From Amarolinea sp964580725 (GTDB lineage: Bacteria; Chloroflexota; Anaerolineae; SSC4; Amarolineaceae): a DNA stretch of 6,443 nt. The stretch is taken from assembly GCA_964580725.1 (NCBI GenBank), contig CAZOLV010000155.1, forward strand, positions 1-6,443, read 5' to 3'. The notes under the pieces were generated by a model. The model saw only the letters and a program-made list of their open reading frames with translations, did no database searches and had not been told where the DNA came from. Of this stretch, positions 5,933 to 6,443 are shown piece by piece (within the stretch, counting starts at the first letter, position 1; each line of letters starts with the position of its first letter). Made by a program: the position numbers and the translations under genes.

Positions 5933-5976
5933 GCTCCGTTCGGCGGCTGATCTTCCACGCGGGCGCCGAACGGAGC
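5933..5976 (-). terminator. Perfect 13-bp stem-loop between permease and eutA
   Basis: GCTCCGTTCGGCG (5933-5945) and CGCCGAACGGAGC (5964-5976) are exact reverse complements separated by an 18-base loop. Reading the minus strand, the stem begins 20 bases after the permease stop and lies 43 bases before the eutA start. The stretch after it is pyrimidine-rich (ATTCTTTCC) but has no proper run of T, so a strong intrinsic terminator is doubtful. It may be a weak terminator or attenuator that lowers eutA-Q expression relative to the permease, or an mRNA-stabilising or processing hairpin. The repeat is seen directly; its role is inferred. Confidence 0.5.
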
Positions 5977-5996
5977 GAAAGGTCGGACAAGGGGAG

Positions 5997-6443
5997 TTAC
6001 GATGCGTGACCGTGGGCGGCGGCGGCCATGTCTGCTTCGATCTTGCGCAGTGCGGCTTCGTCGGCGGCCGATGGTCCCTTGAAGCGGCGTTTGGCGTCTA
6101 GCTGCCAGTAGATCAGCATGAAGACCGCCAACAAAATGATAGACCAGCCGGCCAGTTCGTTGGGCGGGATCGAGAAGAGGATCGTGATGAAGATGATCCA
6201 GGCGAGGGCCAGGATGTTGATCACGATGCCCCAGTTCTTCAGGCTCCACGGCGCCGTCTTGGGTGTCGTGTATTCGCCCTTGTTGCGCAGCTTGTTGCGC
6301 AGATTGAGGTAGATGGGCAGGCCGTAGGCGATGTAGAGCGCGGTGGTGCTGACGGCCACGACGACGGTGTAGAGCGCCGACCAGACGGTGAGCAGCACGG
6401 CCAGAATGCAGGTGATGACGATTGACCAGACGGGGGTGCGCAG
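5997..6443 (-). CDS. APC-family amino acid/amine permease, C-terminal part
   Basis: The frame is open from the window edge, giving the last 148 residues of an integral membrane transporter. Four hydrophobic segments are visible: VWSIVITCILAVLLTVW, LYTVVVAVSTTALYIAYGLPI, GIVINILALAWIIFITILF and GWSIILLAVFMLIYWQL. A basic cytosolic loop (NLRNKLRNKGEY then WSLKNWG) separates the second and third. The order STxxLYIAYGLPI, W(S/L)xxxWGxxINxxA, FSIPP and a final KRRFKGP is typical of APC-superfamily permeases of the GABA/choline/amino acid type. A 20-residue Ala-rich, partly charged tail follows. Its place just upstream of eutA suggests ethanolamine import, replacing EutH or Eat, but the substrate is not readable from the sequence. 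The start, ribosome site and any promoter lie outside the window. Confidence 0.88.
   Translation of the reverse strand: MRTPVWSIVITCILAVLLTVWSALYTVVVAVSTTALYIAYGLPIYLNLRNKLRNKGEYTTPKTAPWSLKNWGIVINILALAWIIFITILFSIPPNELAGWSIILLAVFMLIYWQLDAKRRFKGPSAADEAALRKIEADMAAAAHGHAS

Noticed and set aside
5890..6249. 120-codon upstream extension of the eutA frame into the permease gene
   Set aside because: The extra residues are Arg/His/Pro-rich shadow sequence antisense-like in composition, overlap the permease in another frame, and EutA homologues begin about ten residues before LLSVGLDVG.

Overview
The window is part of an ethanolamine utilization (eut) bacterial-microcompartment operon. All intact genes lie on the minus strand, so transcription runs from high to low coordinates: APC-family permease (5' end cut off by the window edge), eutA, eutB, eutC, eutL, an EutM/PduA-type shell gene, eutQ, and the first codons of one more gene running off at position 1. 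The DNA is GC-rich by eye, with G/C-ending codons. The gene order A-B-C-L-M-Q differs from the enteric eut order. This order, the GABA-permease-like transporter and the style of the toxin-antitoxin remnants suggest a non-enteric bacterium, perhaps Chloroflexota or another environmental GC-rich phylum. That placement is a weak inference; no marker gene is present.

How the genes work together: the permease probably imports the amine. EutB and EutC form the adenosylcobalamin-dependent ethanolamine ammonia-lyase (ethanolamine to acetaldehyde plus ammonia). EutA is the ATP-dependent reactivase that replaces damaged cofactor. EutL (trimeric, tandem BMC domains) and the EutM/PduA-like protein (hexameric, one BMC domain) build the shell that confines acetaldehyde. 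EutC begins with an amphipathic helix of the kind that targets enzymes to the shell. EutQ is the cupin protein tied to compartment assembly and reported acetate kinase activity. The aldehyde dehydrogenase, alcohol dehydrogenase, phosphotransacetylase, cobalamin adenosyltransferase and regulators are not in this window.

Layout: 5997-6443 permease C-terminus; 5890-5996 a gap holding a perfect 13-bp inverted repeat; 4438-5889 eutA; 3021-4394 eutB; 2081-2986 eutC; 1411-2067 eutL; 1062-1376 eutM-like; 573-1061 a gap of about 490 bp; 30-572 eutQ; 1-26 start of the next gene. From eutA to the eutM-like gene the spacers are only 13-43 bp, as in a single operon.

The unusual part is the 573-1061 gap. 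It is a scar of dead gene pieces: a minus-strand stub of a PIN-domain (VapC-like) toxin, a fragment related to the 3' part of the window's own eutA, and a plus-strand AbiEi-like antitoxin N-terminus joined out of frame to an AbiEii-like toxin fragment. The AbiEi and VapC stubs diverge from a short A/T-rich stretch with two abutting small palindromes. The PIN stub, the eutA fragment and eutQ all share one uninterrupted reading frame, so automatic annotation easily calls eutQ about 40 codons too long. I see no wholly new system here: it is a recognisable eut operon with an unusual recombination scar in it.
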